This document shows positions 44,994 to 53,820 of a DNA stretch of 55,870 bases, one piece after another. The notes beneath the pieces are model-generated. The model did no database searches. It was not told where the DNA came from and saw only the letters and a list, made by a program, of their open reading frames with translations. Source of the stretch: Oceanobacillus sp. CFH 90083 (GTDB lineage Bacteria; Bacillota; Bacilli; Bacillales; Amphibacillaceae); NCBI RefSeq assembly GCF_009389585.1, contig NZ_VIYG01000013.1, positions 1-55,870 of the forward strand, in the 5' to 3' direction. The number at the start of each line of letters is the position of its first letter. The stretch's first letter is position 1. The position numbers were made by a program, and so were the translations under genes.

Positions 44994-46346
44994 TTGTTTG
45001 AGACTGGATTAATCAGTTATGTATCAGATCGTGGAAATGCTTACGATATTTGGCTATATGACCCGTGTGACGGAAGACATACTCAGCTTACGGAGGGATT
45101 GGCAGATGTCTTTTCCATTCCTTACTGGTCTTCAGACAGTCATCGAATTGCTTTTGTTGGTCGATACAGGATTATATACGTGTTCGATCTTCTGACTGGG
45201 CAAATTGCCGAAATCGACCAACTGGCAGAAGGTGAGATCCATACATTAGACTGGTCACCTGATAGTCGAAGATTGGCTTATACAAAACAAGAGCAAATCA
45301 TTTTATACGACATCATTTCCCATGAAGTCCAAAGCTTTACCCAACCGGGAGCTTCGGATGTGCAATGGTTTCCTGATGGAATTGACATTCTCTTTCAAGC
45401 CCCTGATGCAGCCAGCATAAGCCAGTTATATCGTATGAGAACAGATACGGCAGAAAAAGATCAGATCACCCGTAACGAAGAAGGACGTCTTAATTATGTA
45501 CGTCTTTCCCCTGACGGTCAGTTTGCTCTGTATACGACACCCGGTGCGAGTATTTCCATCATCCACACGGTTGACCTTGCCACAGGCCAAGTGTTTGAAG
45601 TAAGAGGAGGGCCGCTTGCCAGGAATTATTACCCTGAATGGTCGCCTAATTCAACAAGAATCGCATATAGCGCAAACGCTTTTGAGGAAAATGGATATTT
45701 TTCTCTTATCAGAATAGCAGAAAGAAAAGGGGGGAAGGACCGTACTTGGGCCATTTCAGATTGTTTTGCGACTCCGGTCACCTGGTCACCTGACAGCAGA
45801 AAAGTCGTTTATCTTTCCGGATGCAATGATGCACCATTTGGAAGTGAAATGTGGTACATTGATCTCAATCATCCTGTGCCTATACAATTAATGAGCAGCA
45901 TCAGGATCACTGTTGCCAAGTGGTCTCCAACACCCATTCAACTTTCCAGAAGAACATATACTAATCTGGTATATAACGTGACATTGCAATATCCGATGAA
46001 TTGGAGAGAGGTGAGCTCGGAAAGATACGAGGGGGAGGACGGCTTTTTTCAAATCTCCGCTATTTCTGCAGGTCTTCATATCGATAAAGTCTGTCAAAAC
46101 GAAGCCTTACATCCATTAATGCCGTACGGTTCACAACCTCGAATCATACAAACTCGCATTCAAAATCAGGAGGCATGTTTTATATTTCCTTCCACTAATC
46201 AGCCACCGGAAATGAGAGAACAGGCTGCTTTGATTGTAAGATATCCAAGACCGGTTAACATTCAAGGAATAATGTACAATTACTTTGTATTGTGGGCTAG
46301 CCAAAAGCATATAAACGAGTTAGCTGCTTCATTGAGATTTCTATAA
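44994..46346 (+). CDS. Beta-propeller (TolB/PD40-like) protein
   Basis: A 450-residue protein. Residues 1 to about 320 contain at least six PD40-type blades with the pattern W-S-P/S-D-S-x-R-I/L-A (IPYWSSDSHRIAF, LDWSPDSRRLAYT, VQWFPDGIDILF, VRLSPDGQFALYT, PEWSPNSTRIAY, VTWSPDSRKVVYL). The last 130 residues form a separate domain (LQYPMNWREVSSERYEGEDG, near residue 335) resembling PsbP-like or DUF-type beta domains. No signal peptide is seen. The start is probably the TTG at 44994, six bases after GGGAGGAG; an ATG eight codons earlier lies in the direct repeat. The role is unknown; such propellers bind proteins. Confidence 0.75.
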   Translation: MFETGLISYVSDRGNAYDIWLYDPCDGRHTQLTEGLADVFSIPYWSSDSHRIAFVGRYRIIYVFDLLTGQIAEIDQLAEGEIHTLDWSPDSRRLAYTKQEQIILYDIISHEVQSFTQPGASDVQWFPDGIDILFQAPDAASISQLYRMRTDTAEKDQITRNEEGRLNYVRLSPDGQFALYTTPGASISIIHTVDLATGQVFEVRGGPLARNYYPEWSPNSTRIAYSANAFEENGYFSLIRIAERKGGKDRTWAISDCFATPVTWSPDSRKVVYLSGCNDAPFGSEMWYIDLNHPVPIQLMSSIRITVAKWSPTPIQLSRRTYTNLVYNVTLQYPMNWREVSSERYEGEDGFFQISAISAGLHIDKVCQNEALHPLMPYGSQPRIIQTRIQNQEACFIFPSTNQPPEMREQAALIVRYPRPVNIQGIMYNYFVLWASQKHINELAASLRFL

Positions 46347-46600
46347 CTATTTCCCGGCACGCCCAAGAATGTGCTTATGAGTGAAGTTCTTTTTGGGGAT
46401 AGATCAATGAAAGCAAAACAATATGTAAAAGATTTTGGCGCAGTAAAGGGTTCCGCATGCATGTTTTTCGTTTAGAAGAAGATCAATCTTCCGTTAAAGG
46501 GTGAAAACTTAGATTTAACTGCCGTCTTTCAAATAGAGGGGAAAACAAATCTATTTAGGCGGGAGATCAGATAGGTTAATTCCCTGATTCATGAAGCCAT

Positions 46601-46625
46601 CATATCATATCATATCATATCATAT
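46601..46625. repeat. (CATAT)5 tandem repeat
   Basis: Five perfect CATAT units stand in the loop of the hairpin that follows lipoprotein copy 2. The matching place in copy 1 (43790 region) has one unit. The unit length of 5 bp in a loop suggests slippage. Confidence 0.85.
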
Positions 46626-46652
46626 CTAAAATGAAGGCTTCATGAATATCCA

Positions 46653-46805
46653 TTATTGATTTCCTTTTCCACCCCAATCGTTTCGCTGTGGATGTTCAAA
46701 AGGTTTGTCTTGCTCCTGCTCCTCTTGTACTGTACTACATCCAAACAATAACCCGGCAGAAAGAATTGTAGTAATCATACATAAAGTTAGCTTTTTGAAT
46801 TTCAT
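46653..46805 (-). CDS. Small lipoprotein, copy 2
   Basis: A 50-residue paralogue of the protein at 43821-43985: MKFKKLTLCMITTILSAG, lipobox LLFGC, then STVQEEQEQDKPFEHPQ and a Trp-Gly ending. The signal sequence is nearly identical between copies while the mature parts have diverged. GAGGTGACAACG precedes the ATG. The duplicated segment reaches from the terminator to about 46870, where it abuts the second 50-bp direct repeat. Confidence 0.6.
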   Translation of the reverse strand: MKFKKLTLCMITTILSAGLLFGCSTVQEEQEQDKPFEHPQRNDWGGKGNQ

Positions 46806-46870
46806 CGTTGTCACCTCACATAAGTAATATTTATTCCATCTTATTGATTTCCTTTTTCTTGAATCTTATT

Positions 46871-46920
46871 CCCTACACATTGCTTGAGGTTGGGAGTCCT
46901 CTCGCCTAATTATGATAGAC
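46871..46920. repeat. 50-bp direct repeat, copy 2
   Basis: It matches 44929-44978 at 48 of 50 positions. It begins exactly where the lipoprotein duplication ends (after CTTGAATCTTATT) and is followed by another ACGAGTAATCGC unit at 46955-46966. Confidence 0.8.
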
Positions 46921-47036
46921 GATGCTCAAGCTTTCGATGTAAATATTTTAGTGGGACGAGTAATCGCATCACTCCGGTTGAATCCTTGCTTAATTGGCAA
47001 TCATGATAAAAGATTATTGGATTGGAGTGGACACAT

Positions 47037-47728
47037 ATGAATTTTATTGCATTGGCAGTAGAACTGGTTACTGGATTTGTCGTCCTGTTTATTTTAATTA
47101 AAATACTTGGCAAAAAAATCATTGAACAAATTACACCATTCACCTTCATCGCGGCGATTGTTTTTGGTGAGCTGCTTGGGAATGCGCTCTATGATAAAGA
47201 AGTCGGGGTCGAATATATTATTTTTTCCATGACATTGTGGGCAGCCATGATTTTTACTGTGGAAGTTCTTGGTCAGAAGTTCCTGCTGTTCCGAAAAGTT
47301 TCTGAAGGTAAGCCATCGGTTTTGATTCACAATGGCATTATAAATCGTGACCAGCTTAAAAAGAATAAAATGAATATTAACCAGCTTCAGAGTCTCCTGC
47401 GTCAATCTGAAACTTTTTCAATACGGGAAGTTGCGTACTGCTACCTTGAGGCAAACGGATCAATCAGTATCTTAAAAAAACACCGAAGCAGAAGCTGCAG
47501 CAGGAGGATATGCAATTGCCTCCGAAAACAGTGTATGTTCCAGTAACTCTAATTCGGGATGGGGAATTACTGCATGATGAACTAGTGGAAATTGGTAAGA
47601 ACTCTGACTGGTTAAAAAAAGAGCTAAAAAACCAAGGAGTCGATAAATTCCGCGATGTTTTCCTGGCAGAATGGCTGGAGGGAGAAGGGCTTTTTGTGCA
47701 AGCTATTAAACAGGTATCAGGCGGTTAA
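47037..47728 (+). pseudogene. DUF421 (YetF-like) membrane protein with one frameshift
   Basis: A second DUF421 gene. Three N-terminal segments (MNFIALAVELVTGFVVLFIL, FTFIAAIVFGELLGNALY, YIIFSMTLWAAMIFTVEVLG) lead into the cytoplasmic domain (SVLIHNGIINRDQLKKNKMN, FSIREVAYCYLEANGSISIL). At an A7 tract (47474-47480) the frame is lost; one more A would restore TPKQKLQQEDMQLPPKTVY and the rest of the domain, including GKNSDWLKKELKNQ and FLAEWLEGEGLF, to the stop at 47726-47728. GGAGTGG precedes ATG 47037. A sequencing error or slippage at the A tract is possible. The 47729-47940 gap holds an acidic coding-like stretch (YDFDDYDDYGRPFN) that I cannot assign. Confidence 0.75.
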
Positions 47729-47965
47729 TTACTTATTTGACAGAAAGTTATTTGGAAGGAAATATAGAAGGTCTATTAGCTTATTCCTGAAGAAATTGAT
47801 GGAGAACCAGCAAGGGTTAGCCAAGAAGATGTAACCAGACAATTTAGTTATGATTTTGACGATTATGATGATTACGGTCGTCCATTCAACCATTTTTCAA
47901 TACTTTGTTTCCGATAGCGCCTTCACAACATATATTATTATATCTTGTTTGTTGGTGGTGTGAAT

Positions 47966-49051
47966 ATGGTAAAAATAAGTCTTTGCATGATTGTGAAAAA
48001 TGAAGAAGAGGTGCTGCGTCAATGTTTGGACAGTGTAAATGCAATCTGTGATGAAATCATTATTGTAGACACAGGTTCAACAGATGATACGAAGCAAATT
48101 GCAAGTGAGTATACAGAGAAAGTGATGGATTTTAAATGGATCGATGATTTTTCAGCTGCCAGGAATTTTGCTTTTAAACAGGCGGCTTCAGACTACATTT
48201 TATGGCTCGATGCTGATGATATTTTAAAAGAGGAGGATCAGAAAAAATTAAAAAAATTGAAAGAAGAGCTGGACGCTTCCGTTGATGCAGTTTCCATGCT
48301 CTACCATATTGCTTTTGATGAATTTGATAATCCGACCTTCAGCTATCGGAGGAATCGTCTGGTAAAACGGGAGCGGAACTTTACATGGATAGGTCCTGTT
48401 CACGAATATCTGGAGGTATCTGGAAACATTATCTCTTCTGATATAGCTGTGACCCATCGGAAGGCGGATAAGTCTGATGTAAAGGCAATTAATGATCGTA
48501 ATTTGAAAATTTATGAAAAAAGATTAGAGCAGGGAGAGGAATTCAGCCCGAGAGATTTATTTTATTATGCCAATGAATTAAAAGATCATCATTTGTTTCA
48601 AAAAGCAGTTATTTATTATCGGGAGTTTTTAGCAACAAAAAAAGGCTGGGTGGAAGATGAAATTCGTGCATGTATCAATATGGCGGAATGCTACCGGCTG
48701 TTAGGGAATGCCGAAAAAGAGATTGAGGCACTGGTGCTTTCCATTACTTATGATGTACCAAGACCAGAAGTATCCTGCCGAATTGGAGATTTATATAAGG
48801 AAAAGCATTTATTTCAAAAAGCAATTATCTGGTATCGGCTGGCTACAGATGTAGAGCTGGATGATTCACAAGGTTTTCAGCAGCATGGATATAGCACCTG
48901 GTATCCACACTTGCAGCTCTGTGTTTGTTATTGGCAGTTAGGAGAGAAGAAGCTGGCTCAAAAGCATAATCAAAAAGCAAAGCACTATCACCCAAATAAT
49001 CCTCAGGTACAGTATAATGAAAGGTTTTTTAAGGAATATAAGGGGGAATAA
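47966..49051 (+). CDS. GT2 glycosyltransferase with C-terminal helical repeats
   Basis: A 361-residue cytoplasmic glycosyltransferase. The GT-A domain begins SLCMIVKNEEEVLRQCLDSV, with IIVDTGSTDDTKQIA for the nucleotide and YILWLDADDILKEED for the D-x-D metal motif. From about residue 200 there are TPR-like helices (FYYANELKDHHLFQKAVIYY, NMAECYRLLGNAEKEIEAL, CYWQLGEKKLAQKHNQKA). Such enzymes often decorate spore or surface glycoproteins. It is convergent with the rest of the cluster, from which a terminator separates it. I start at ATG 47966 behind GGTGGTGTG. Confidence 0.87.
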   Translation: MVKISLCMIVKNEEEVLRQCLDSVNAICDEIIIVDTGSTDDTKQIASEYTEKVMDFKWIDDFSAARNFAFKQAASDYILWLDADDILKEEDQKKLKKLKEELDASVDAVSMLYHIAFDEFDNPTFSYRRNRLVKRERNFTWIGPVHEYLEVSGNIISSDIAVTHRKADKSDVKAINDRNLKIYEKRLEQGEEFSPRDLFYYANELKDHHLFQKAVIYYREFLATKKGWVEDEIRACINMAECYRLLGNAEKEIEALVLSITYDVPRPEVSCRIGDLYKEKHLFQKAIIWYRLATDVELDDSQGFQQHGYSTWYPHLQLCVCYWQLGEKKLAQKHNQKAKHYHPNNPQVQYNERFFKEYKGE

Positions 49052-49073
49052 TTTGAAAATCTTTACGGATGTG

Positions 49074-49112
49074 AAAAAAGGATTACTTTCGTTTCGGCTG
49101 TAATCCTTTTTT
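49074..49112. terminator. Bidirectional terminator, overlapping a gene end
   Basis: AAAAAAGGATTAC pairs with GTAATCCTTTTTT (13 bp, 13-nt loop). It serves the GT2 gene on the plus strand, and it overlaps the last codons of the glycosyltransferase gene on the minus strand. Confidence 0.8.
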
Positions 49113-49976
49113 TATCCACTCCAACAGCATCTCTGCCCGATGCTCGTAGGTATGATACTTTAACAGATGCTGATAGCCTGCCGATGCAATCACCTGTGCT
49201 TCGTCCACATGCGTTAAATAGTATTCTATTTTCTCTAAAAGGTCCTGATGAGAATCAAACAAAACCAGATGCCTGCCATCTTCAAGCAGTGTATCCAACT
49301 TCGGGACTTTGTCGCTTAATACCAGGGCACCGCAGCCTATTCCTTCAAAGATACGAAAATTAAGGCTTTTAATCGTATCTGCGGCATGATTGAACACGAT
49401 TTTGGATTGACCGTATGCGCTGGCAAGATCATGTAGGAATACGCGTTTGTGAAAGGATAATTGATAATCAGAGTGGAATTTCTTTGTAATTTTTTCGATT
49501 GCCTGTACCCGTTTTTGATACAGGGAATGGTCCAATGTCCCGACGGATGTAATATCAACTGGTCTGTTTTGAAGAAGCGTATCATCATTAAAAACATTCT
49601 TCGCCATTGCAAATGGAAAGAACTTAACAGGTATCGGGAAATGCTTGGCTAAGTGTAAAGAATGTGCCATTAATATCAGATCCGGCTGATACTGCTGCGC
49701 CAGCACTTTATTTGTTGCCAGCCTGTTCTCTCCATGATGAATCAAGAATAGCTTTGGAATGCTGACAAACTCAATATGCTTTACCTTTACGGGCGGAAGA
49801 GCAGGGCTTTCCACAAATAAAACAGCGATATAATCCTCCATAGTAACCGTAGAAAAATCAATAAATGACGGATACACATCCACTTTTACGCCGATATTCT
49901 GAAATGCATCCTCTAAATATCTGCCGGGGGTGAAGCTTGTTTTCCCATAACACATTAATATCTTTTTTGGCTTCAT
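49083..49976 (-). CDS. CgeB-like glycosyltransferase
   Basis: A 297-residue glycosyltransferase of the CgeB/GT4-like type. The N-terminal half has PKKILMCYGKTSFTPGRYLEDAF (shown in part: KKILMCYGKTSFTPGRYLED), and the C-terminal half has SKIVFNHAADTIKSLNFRIF, EGIGCGALVLSDKVPKLDTL and LVLFDSHQDLLEKIEYYL, the donor-site pattern of the glycosyl transferase 1_2 domain in which the family E-x-x-x-C/G-G-A is E-G-I-G-C-G-A. CgeB of B. subtilis helps build the spore crust polysaccharide. It is the last gene of the minus-strand cluster. The gap 49977-50184 upstream shows no gene. Confidence 0.8.
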   Translation of the reverse strand: MKPKKILMCYGKTSFTPGRYLEDAFQNIGVKVDVYPSFIDFSTVTMEDYIAVLFVESPALPPVKVKHIEFVSIPKLFLIHHGENRLATNKVLAQQYQPDLILMAHSLHLAKHFPIPVKFFPFAMAKNVFNDDTLLQNRPVDITSVGTLDHSLYQKRVQAIEKITKKFHSDYQLSFHKRVFLHDLASAYGQSKIVFNHAADTIKSLNFRIFEGIGCGALVLSDKVPKLDTLLEDGRHLVLFDSHQDLLEKIEYYLTHVDEAQVIASAGYQHLLKYHTYEHRAEMLLEWIKKGLQPKRK

Positions 49977-50184
49977 GCTGATGCCACCTGCCTCGTATTT
50001 AAGATTATGCTTGCATTACCAATGTATGTATCAACTGAAAAAAAGGATGTATGCTTACCTGTGCCGGGAAAGAAATAAGCAAGAGTGGAGAAAAAGAGAA
50101 AGCTTGTTTTATTGTTAATTTTATAGGATAAATCCATGTGTTCCAGACTCATCCTATTTATCAACCTTTTTTGAACTCGCACTA

Positions 50185-51120
50185 TTAGTAAGTTCCTTGC
50201 ATTAAAATAGCTTCAATCTCTGCCAAAAATTCCTTTGCGCGCTTTTCGGTCGTATGCCGCTCTTTTGTCAGCATCATACCATTACGGGCAATGCACTCTC
50301 TCTCCTCCTGATGATGCAGATAGTAATCAATTTTTTCTTCAAAGCTCAGCTCATCGATTGCAACAAAATGGACCCCGGGCACAAACCCTAAGTCACCTAA
50401 TTCCTTAGAATAGCTGGCTAACAGCAAGGTATTGCAGGCAGTAATTTCAAAATATTTCATGAGCGGATATTTGAAAATAGAGTCACAGGACAAGACAATT
50501 TTAGATCGATTGAGCTCTTGGGCATAGCTCTTACCGACAAAAGCATCCTTCTCATCAGCATGAATGGTCCGGTAACCCGGATGCAGGTGGTGAACAAAAT
50601 CTGCTCTGTTTTTCAGCCGCATTTGCATGATGGCACGTAACGGATAAAAATCCTCCAAAACAGGTCCCGTTAATAGAATCGGAATATCTTTCTGGTGTTG
50701 ATAGTCTTGGTAGATTTCCTGATGTGCATGGTGTGGAAGCCAGTGCATACGGTCATTGAATTCTGGATACCATTGCAGGAATTTATCCCGGTAAAAAGTA
50801 AATATATGCTGTATGTTTTCTTTTTCAATGATAGCTTTTCGCAGCGCTGTTTGAAAATGTAAGTCATGCAAACCAACTGCAAAGGGGATAGTGAGGTTTT
50901 TAAGTCCTGTAATAATTGGTGATCCATTTTCTAAATAATCATTAAAAAAGATAAAGTCCGGTTTAAAAGAGATGGAATCCAGAATCTGTTTAATATCACC
51001 AGCTTGATGAGATACAAATAAATCGGTTATTTTTCGCAGCTCTTGAATAAAGTAGTAGGACGCAGGGACAGTATAGGCATGATCATCACGCGTCATAAAT
51101 AATATTTTTAATTTTGTCAT
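50185..51120 (-). CDS. CgeB-like glycosyltransferase
   Basis: A 311-residue paralogue-type glycosyltransferase. It begins MTKLKILFMTRDDHAYTVPA, has PDFIFFNDYLENGSPIITGL and the central WLPHHAHQEIY, and ends with SKIVLSCDSIFKYPLMKYFE and ITACNTLLLASYSKEL, the glycosyl transferase 1_2 donor site. I start at ATG 51120, with AAAGGAAG upstream; a longer frame to 51174 would overlap the pyruvyl transferase gene by 23 nt. It probably adds sugars to spore-surface polymers together with its neighbours. Confidence 0.8.
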   Translation of the reverse strand: MTKLKILFMTRDDHAYTVPASYYFIQELRKITDLFVSHQAGDIKQILDSISFKPDFIFFNDYLENGSPIITGLKNLTIPFAVGLHDLHFQTALRKAIIEKENIQHIFTFYRDKFLQWYPEFNDRMHWLPHHAHQEIYQDYQHQKDIPILLTGPVLEDFYPLRAIMQMRLKNRADFVHHLHPGYRTIHADEKDAFVGKSYAQELNRSKIVLSCDSIFKYPLMKYFEITACNTLLLASYSKELGDLGFVPGVHFVAIDELSFEEKIDYYLHHQEERECIARNGMMLTKERHTTEKRAKEFLAEIEAILMQGTY

Positions 51121-51151
51121 TTTAACGGTCGCTTCCTTTATTGATAATACT

Positions 51152-52243
51152 TTAAATATATAAACCGTGCTCAAACGGCTCCAGCAGCTGGGAACGATAG
51201 AATTGATGCTGTTTAGCCATCGTGTTGACCAGTTCTGTATAACTGCTGTTTATTATTTCAATGAGATCCATTATTTTGCGCTCCAGTTCTGCATCATCTG
51301 TAGCAATAGCCAACTGATCCAATCCAACAGAACGGACAAAATCAAATATTTTAAACCGGTAGCCTAAAGCAATAAAAGGGACTCCCGCTGCGAGAGATAA
51401 ATAATTGGCATGCAATTTAAAATTAATTGTAAGTGTAAAATGCTTGATTAAAGCGATAGACTCTGCTGCAGTGTATACATTGTTATCCAGTTGATAAGAA
51501 GAGGGATCGTTCAGTTTTGCGGCGAGCCGTTTGGTAGGCTCCGAATCTGCATCCCACATCAGATAAAAATAAATTTTATAGCCTTGAGAGATAAGCTGAT
51601 TTAAAGCAGCTGCTAGCTGATTTTCCAGCGTAATTTCATTTCTTCCATAAATATTATCAAAGGAAGTCCCCCAATTGACCCCAATTATTTTATCATTTGA
51701 TGAAAAATTGTCAGAGAATGGGTCTGTATCTAATGCATTCGGCAGTAAGAATGCCGGATCTCCACTAACTTTCACTTCATTTGTAACACCGGCATCCTGT
51801 AAGAACTGCTTTGTTAATGGACCTCTGACACCGCTCCAGACACATTCATGAAACACGGTGTTCAGATTTTTATGAAATGTATCGGTCATATTAGCGGTAA
51901 TAACGTTTATGTTCTGCCTGTCAGAAAGATAATCCTTTGGCACCCAGTCAATACCGCTGCCCCAAATCATAACTTTTTTATTCATTTGCAGTGCTTGATA
52001 AAGTGTCTCCATAATATAGGGCTGAATGGGATAAGCTGCACCGCTGAGAATAGAACCGCCGCCCAGTACGATTAAATCGTAATTTTGCAGGGCTGCATTA
52101 TCCAGATAACGTTTTTCATTATTTACTAAATCCAATTTATAAGTATCGCCAAGTTTAAAAAATTCTTTCTTAAAGCATTCAAACATTAATTCATCGCCCA
52201 GATTGTTGTAGCCAATCCAGCCGATATATATAACATGCTTCAT
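51152..52243 (-). CDS. Polysaccharide pyruvyl transferase family protein
   Basis: A 363-residue enzyme of the CsaB/WcaK family that transfers ketal-linked pyruvate from phosphoenolpyruvate to sugar residues, giving the polymer a negative charge. It begins YIGWIGYNNLGDELMFECFK, the family N-terminus, followed by YDLIVLGGGSIL, KKVMIWGSGIDW, GVRGPLTKQFLQDAGV with VKVSGDPAFLL, and FKLHANYLSLAAGVPFIALGYRFK near the end (in part: LHANYLSLAAGVPFIALGYR). Such genes take part in spore crust or exosporium polysaccharide formation. Its start overlaps the end of the upstream GT2 gene by 4 nt. Confidence 0.88.
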   Translation of the reverse strand: MKHVIYIGWIGYNNLGDELMFECFKKEFFKLGDTYKLDLVNNEKRYLDNAALQNYDLIVLGGGSILSGAAYPIQPYIMETLYQALQMNKKVMIWGSGIDWVPKDYLSDRQNINVITANMTDTFHKNLNTVFHECVWSGVRGPLTKQFLQDAGVTNEVKVSGDPAFLLPNALDTDPFSDNFSSNDKIIGVNWGTSFDNIYGRNEITLENQLAAALNQLISQGYKIYFYLMWDADSEPTKRLAAKLNDPSSYQLDNNVYTAAESIALIKHFTLTINFKLHANYLSLAAGVPFIALGYRFKIFDFVRSVGLDQLAIATDDAELERKIMDLIEIINSSYTELVNTMAKQHQFYRSQLLEPFEHGLYI

Positions 52244-53274
52244 GACGCTCCTCCTTCATTTGATTCTTTTAACTGGTCTAAGCAGGTGTCCCGGTACTGC
52301 TCGGCTCGAAAACTCCCGACACCTTGAAGGATTAAGTAGCCGGGATGATTTTCACCAAGCTCTAAGCATTTTTCAAAGCATGCTTTTGCATCCTGAAAAT
52401 CTGCCTGCCGGAAAAGAATCAGCCCTTTATAAAAATGTAAATCAACATAATCGGGATAAAGCAGCAGCGCCTTTTCAATGCCCGGCAACGCTTGATCGAG
52501 ACTGTTTGTTTGAATGAGCATATCGTACTTTAATTTATAGAGAATGGAAGGAGGTTTTTGCCCGCTTAATAAAAAGTTAAAAATAGATCGATTGACGTAT
52601 TCCATTGCTTGATCGTATTCATGATTGCGGTAATATTCACTGGCAAGGTGATATTCAATCCAGGGACTGTGCTGTGCTTTTTCCGCCTCTAATTCCAACA
52701 GCTTTCTATTACGGGCTGATTTATTTTTCTGGATGGTTATCTCACGAATATAGCCATAATGAAGAATAGGAAGCTTTAGTGTATCCGTAGTCATTTGACT
52801 GGGATCTCCATCTAACGTTTCATGAATTCGGTGAATAAATGTAATCCCGCAATGATTACGAAATAAGCGGGGCTGATAATGCATATAGGAGGCTTGATTG
52901 GAATCATTTATATGCTCCCCGATAAAATTTGTTATCGGCAGGGAAAGTATATTTGCAGTTTTCTTTTTTAAAGCTATCTTCTGACCTTCAGGATTCTGTA
53001 CGTCCAGACATTCGTCAGCATCCAGCCATAATATCCATTCCCCTGTTGCTTTAGCTAATCCTGTATTTCTGGCATTCGCAAAATGATCATCCCATAGATA
53101 ATGATAGACCTTTGCATGAAATTGATTAGCAATGAGAATGGTTTGATCTGTTGAACCAGTATCTACAATAATGATTTCGTCTACAAAGTCCTGCACGCTT
53201 GATAAGCATTTTTCCAGAAAAGCATCCTCATTTTTGACAATCATACATAAGGTAATGGTTGGTTTTTTATCCAT
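52240..53274 (-). CDS. GT2 glycosyltransferase with TPR repeats
   Basis: A 344-residue glycosyltransferase built like the one at 47966: TLCMIVKNEDAFLEKCLSSV, EIIIVDTGSTDQTILIANQF, WILWLDADECLDVQNPEG, then a helical-repeat C-terminus with TPR wording (HLASEYYRNHEYDQAMEYV, LHFYKGLILFRQADFQDAKA). Because it overlaps the pyruvyl transferase gene (ATGA type), the two are translationally coupled. AGGAGG precedes the ATG. It probably glycosylates the collagen-like protein or its attached glycan. Confidence 0.87.
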   Translation of the reverse strand: MDKKPTITLCMIVKNEDAFLEKCLSSVQDFVDEIIIVDTGSTDQTILIANQFHAKVYHYLWDDHFANARNTGLAKATGEWILWLDADECLDVQNPEGQKIALKKKTANILSLPITNFIGEHINDSNQASYMHYQPRLFRNHCGITFIHRIHETLDGDPSQMTTDTLKLPILHYGYIREITIQKNKSARNRKLLELEAEKAQHSPWIEYHLASEYYRNHEYDQAMEYVNRSIFNFLLSGQKPPSILYKLKYDMLIQTNSLDQALPGIEKALLLYPDYVDLHFYKGLILFRQADFQDAKACFEKCLELGENHPGYLILQGVGSFRAEQYRDTCLDQLKESNEGGAS

Positions 53275-53300
53275 TTGATTTCCTCCTGTTTAAATAGGTG

Positions 53301-53795
53301 TCAGGAACGGTTTCCCGCCTTTTTAGAGGAAAACCAGGGACCGCGCGGGGAAGTATCACGAATAATCGTGACCTTGGGATAATAGCTTAGTAATAAATGT
53401 AAACAGTCCAGACAGCGGTTTTTATACGTATCTAAAGAAAAAGAGTGCTGCTGAATTTGTTTTTTGAGTTCGAATATTTCCTCTCGAATAGCCTCTTTAA
53501 CAAGTTTTTTGGAAACATCCTTCTGTTCCATGAATGATGTATCTGACTGGTGATAAATTTCTTCCAACAGCTCCTGTTGATGAAAAAAATGATAATGCAA
53601 TTTTTCAAGGGAAGTAAGAGATGAAAGCAACTGTCTTTCAAAGCGCTGTTTTTCTGGAATCTCTCCTATTTGTGTATATTTACGGACCTCCTCCATGTAA
53701 TCGGTAAGGAAGTATAAGAAAATGTGCGTATAGGTTAGATAATTGGATTCGCATTTATCTAGTTTCTCCTCTAGTGTGGAATTACTGTATGCCAT
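53301..53795 (-). CDS. Coiled-coil protein of unknown function in spore-surface cluster
   Basis: A 164-residue helical protein: NSTLEEKLDKCESNYLTYTH, FLTDYMEEVRKYTQIGEI, KLVKEAIREEIFELKKQIQQ, with four cysteines, two of them in NRCLDCLHLLLSYYPK. I do not recognise a family. It sits between the GT2 gene (26 nt) and the Cys-rich protein gene (25 nt) on the same strand, so it belongs to the operon and could be a structural or scaffold protein of the spore surface. GGAGGGAAAC precedes the ATG. Confidence 0.65.
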   Translation of the reverse strand: MAYSNSTLEEKLDKCESNYLTYTHIFLYFLTDYMEEVRKYTQIGEIPEKQRFERQLLSSLTSLEKLHYHFFHQQELLEEIYHQSDTSFMEQKDVSKKLVKEAIREEIFELKKQIQQHSFSLDTYKNRCLDCLHLLLSYYPKVTIIRDTSPRGPWFSSKKAGNRS

Positions 53796-53820
53796 TTCCT
53801 GTTTCCCTCCCTTTCACCAT

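Noticed and set aside
46380..46472. Possible small gene (MSEVLFGDRSMKAKQYVK...)
   Set aside because: About 30 codons without a ribosome site or family likeness; it may be a remnant, but I cannot support it.
46601..46625. (CATAT)5 as part of a CRISPR-like array
   Set aside because: The units are contiguous with no spacers; it is a simple tandem repeat in a hairpin loop.
47760..47910. Acidic coding-like stretch after the DUF421 gene
   Set aside because: A readable frame (EEIDGEPARVSQEDV, YDFDDYDDYGRPF) exists but has no start or ribosome site and matches no family I recognise.
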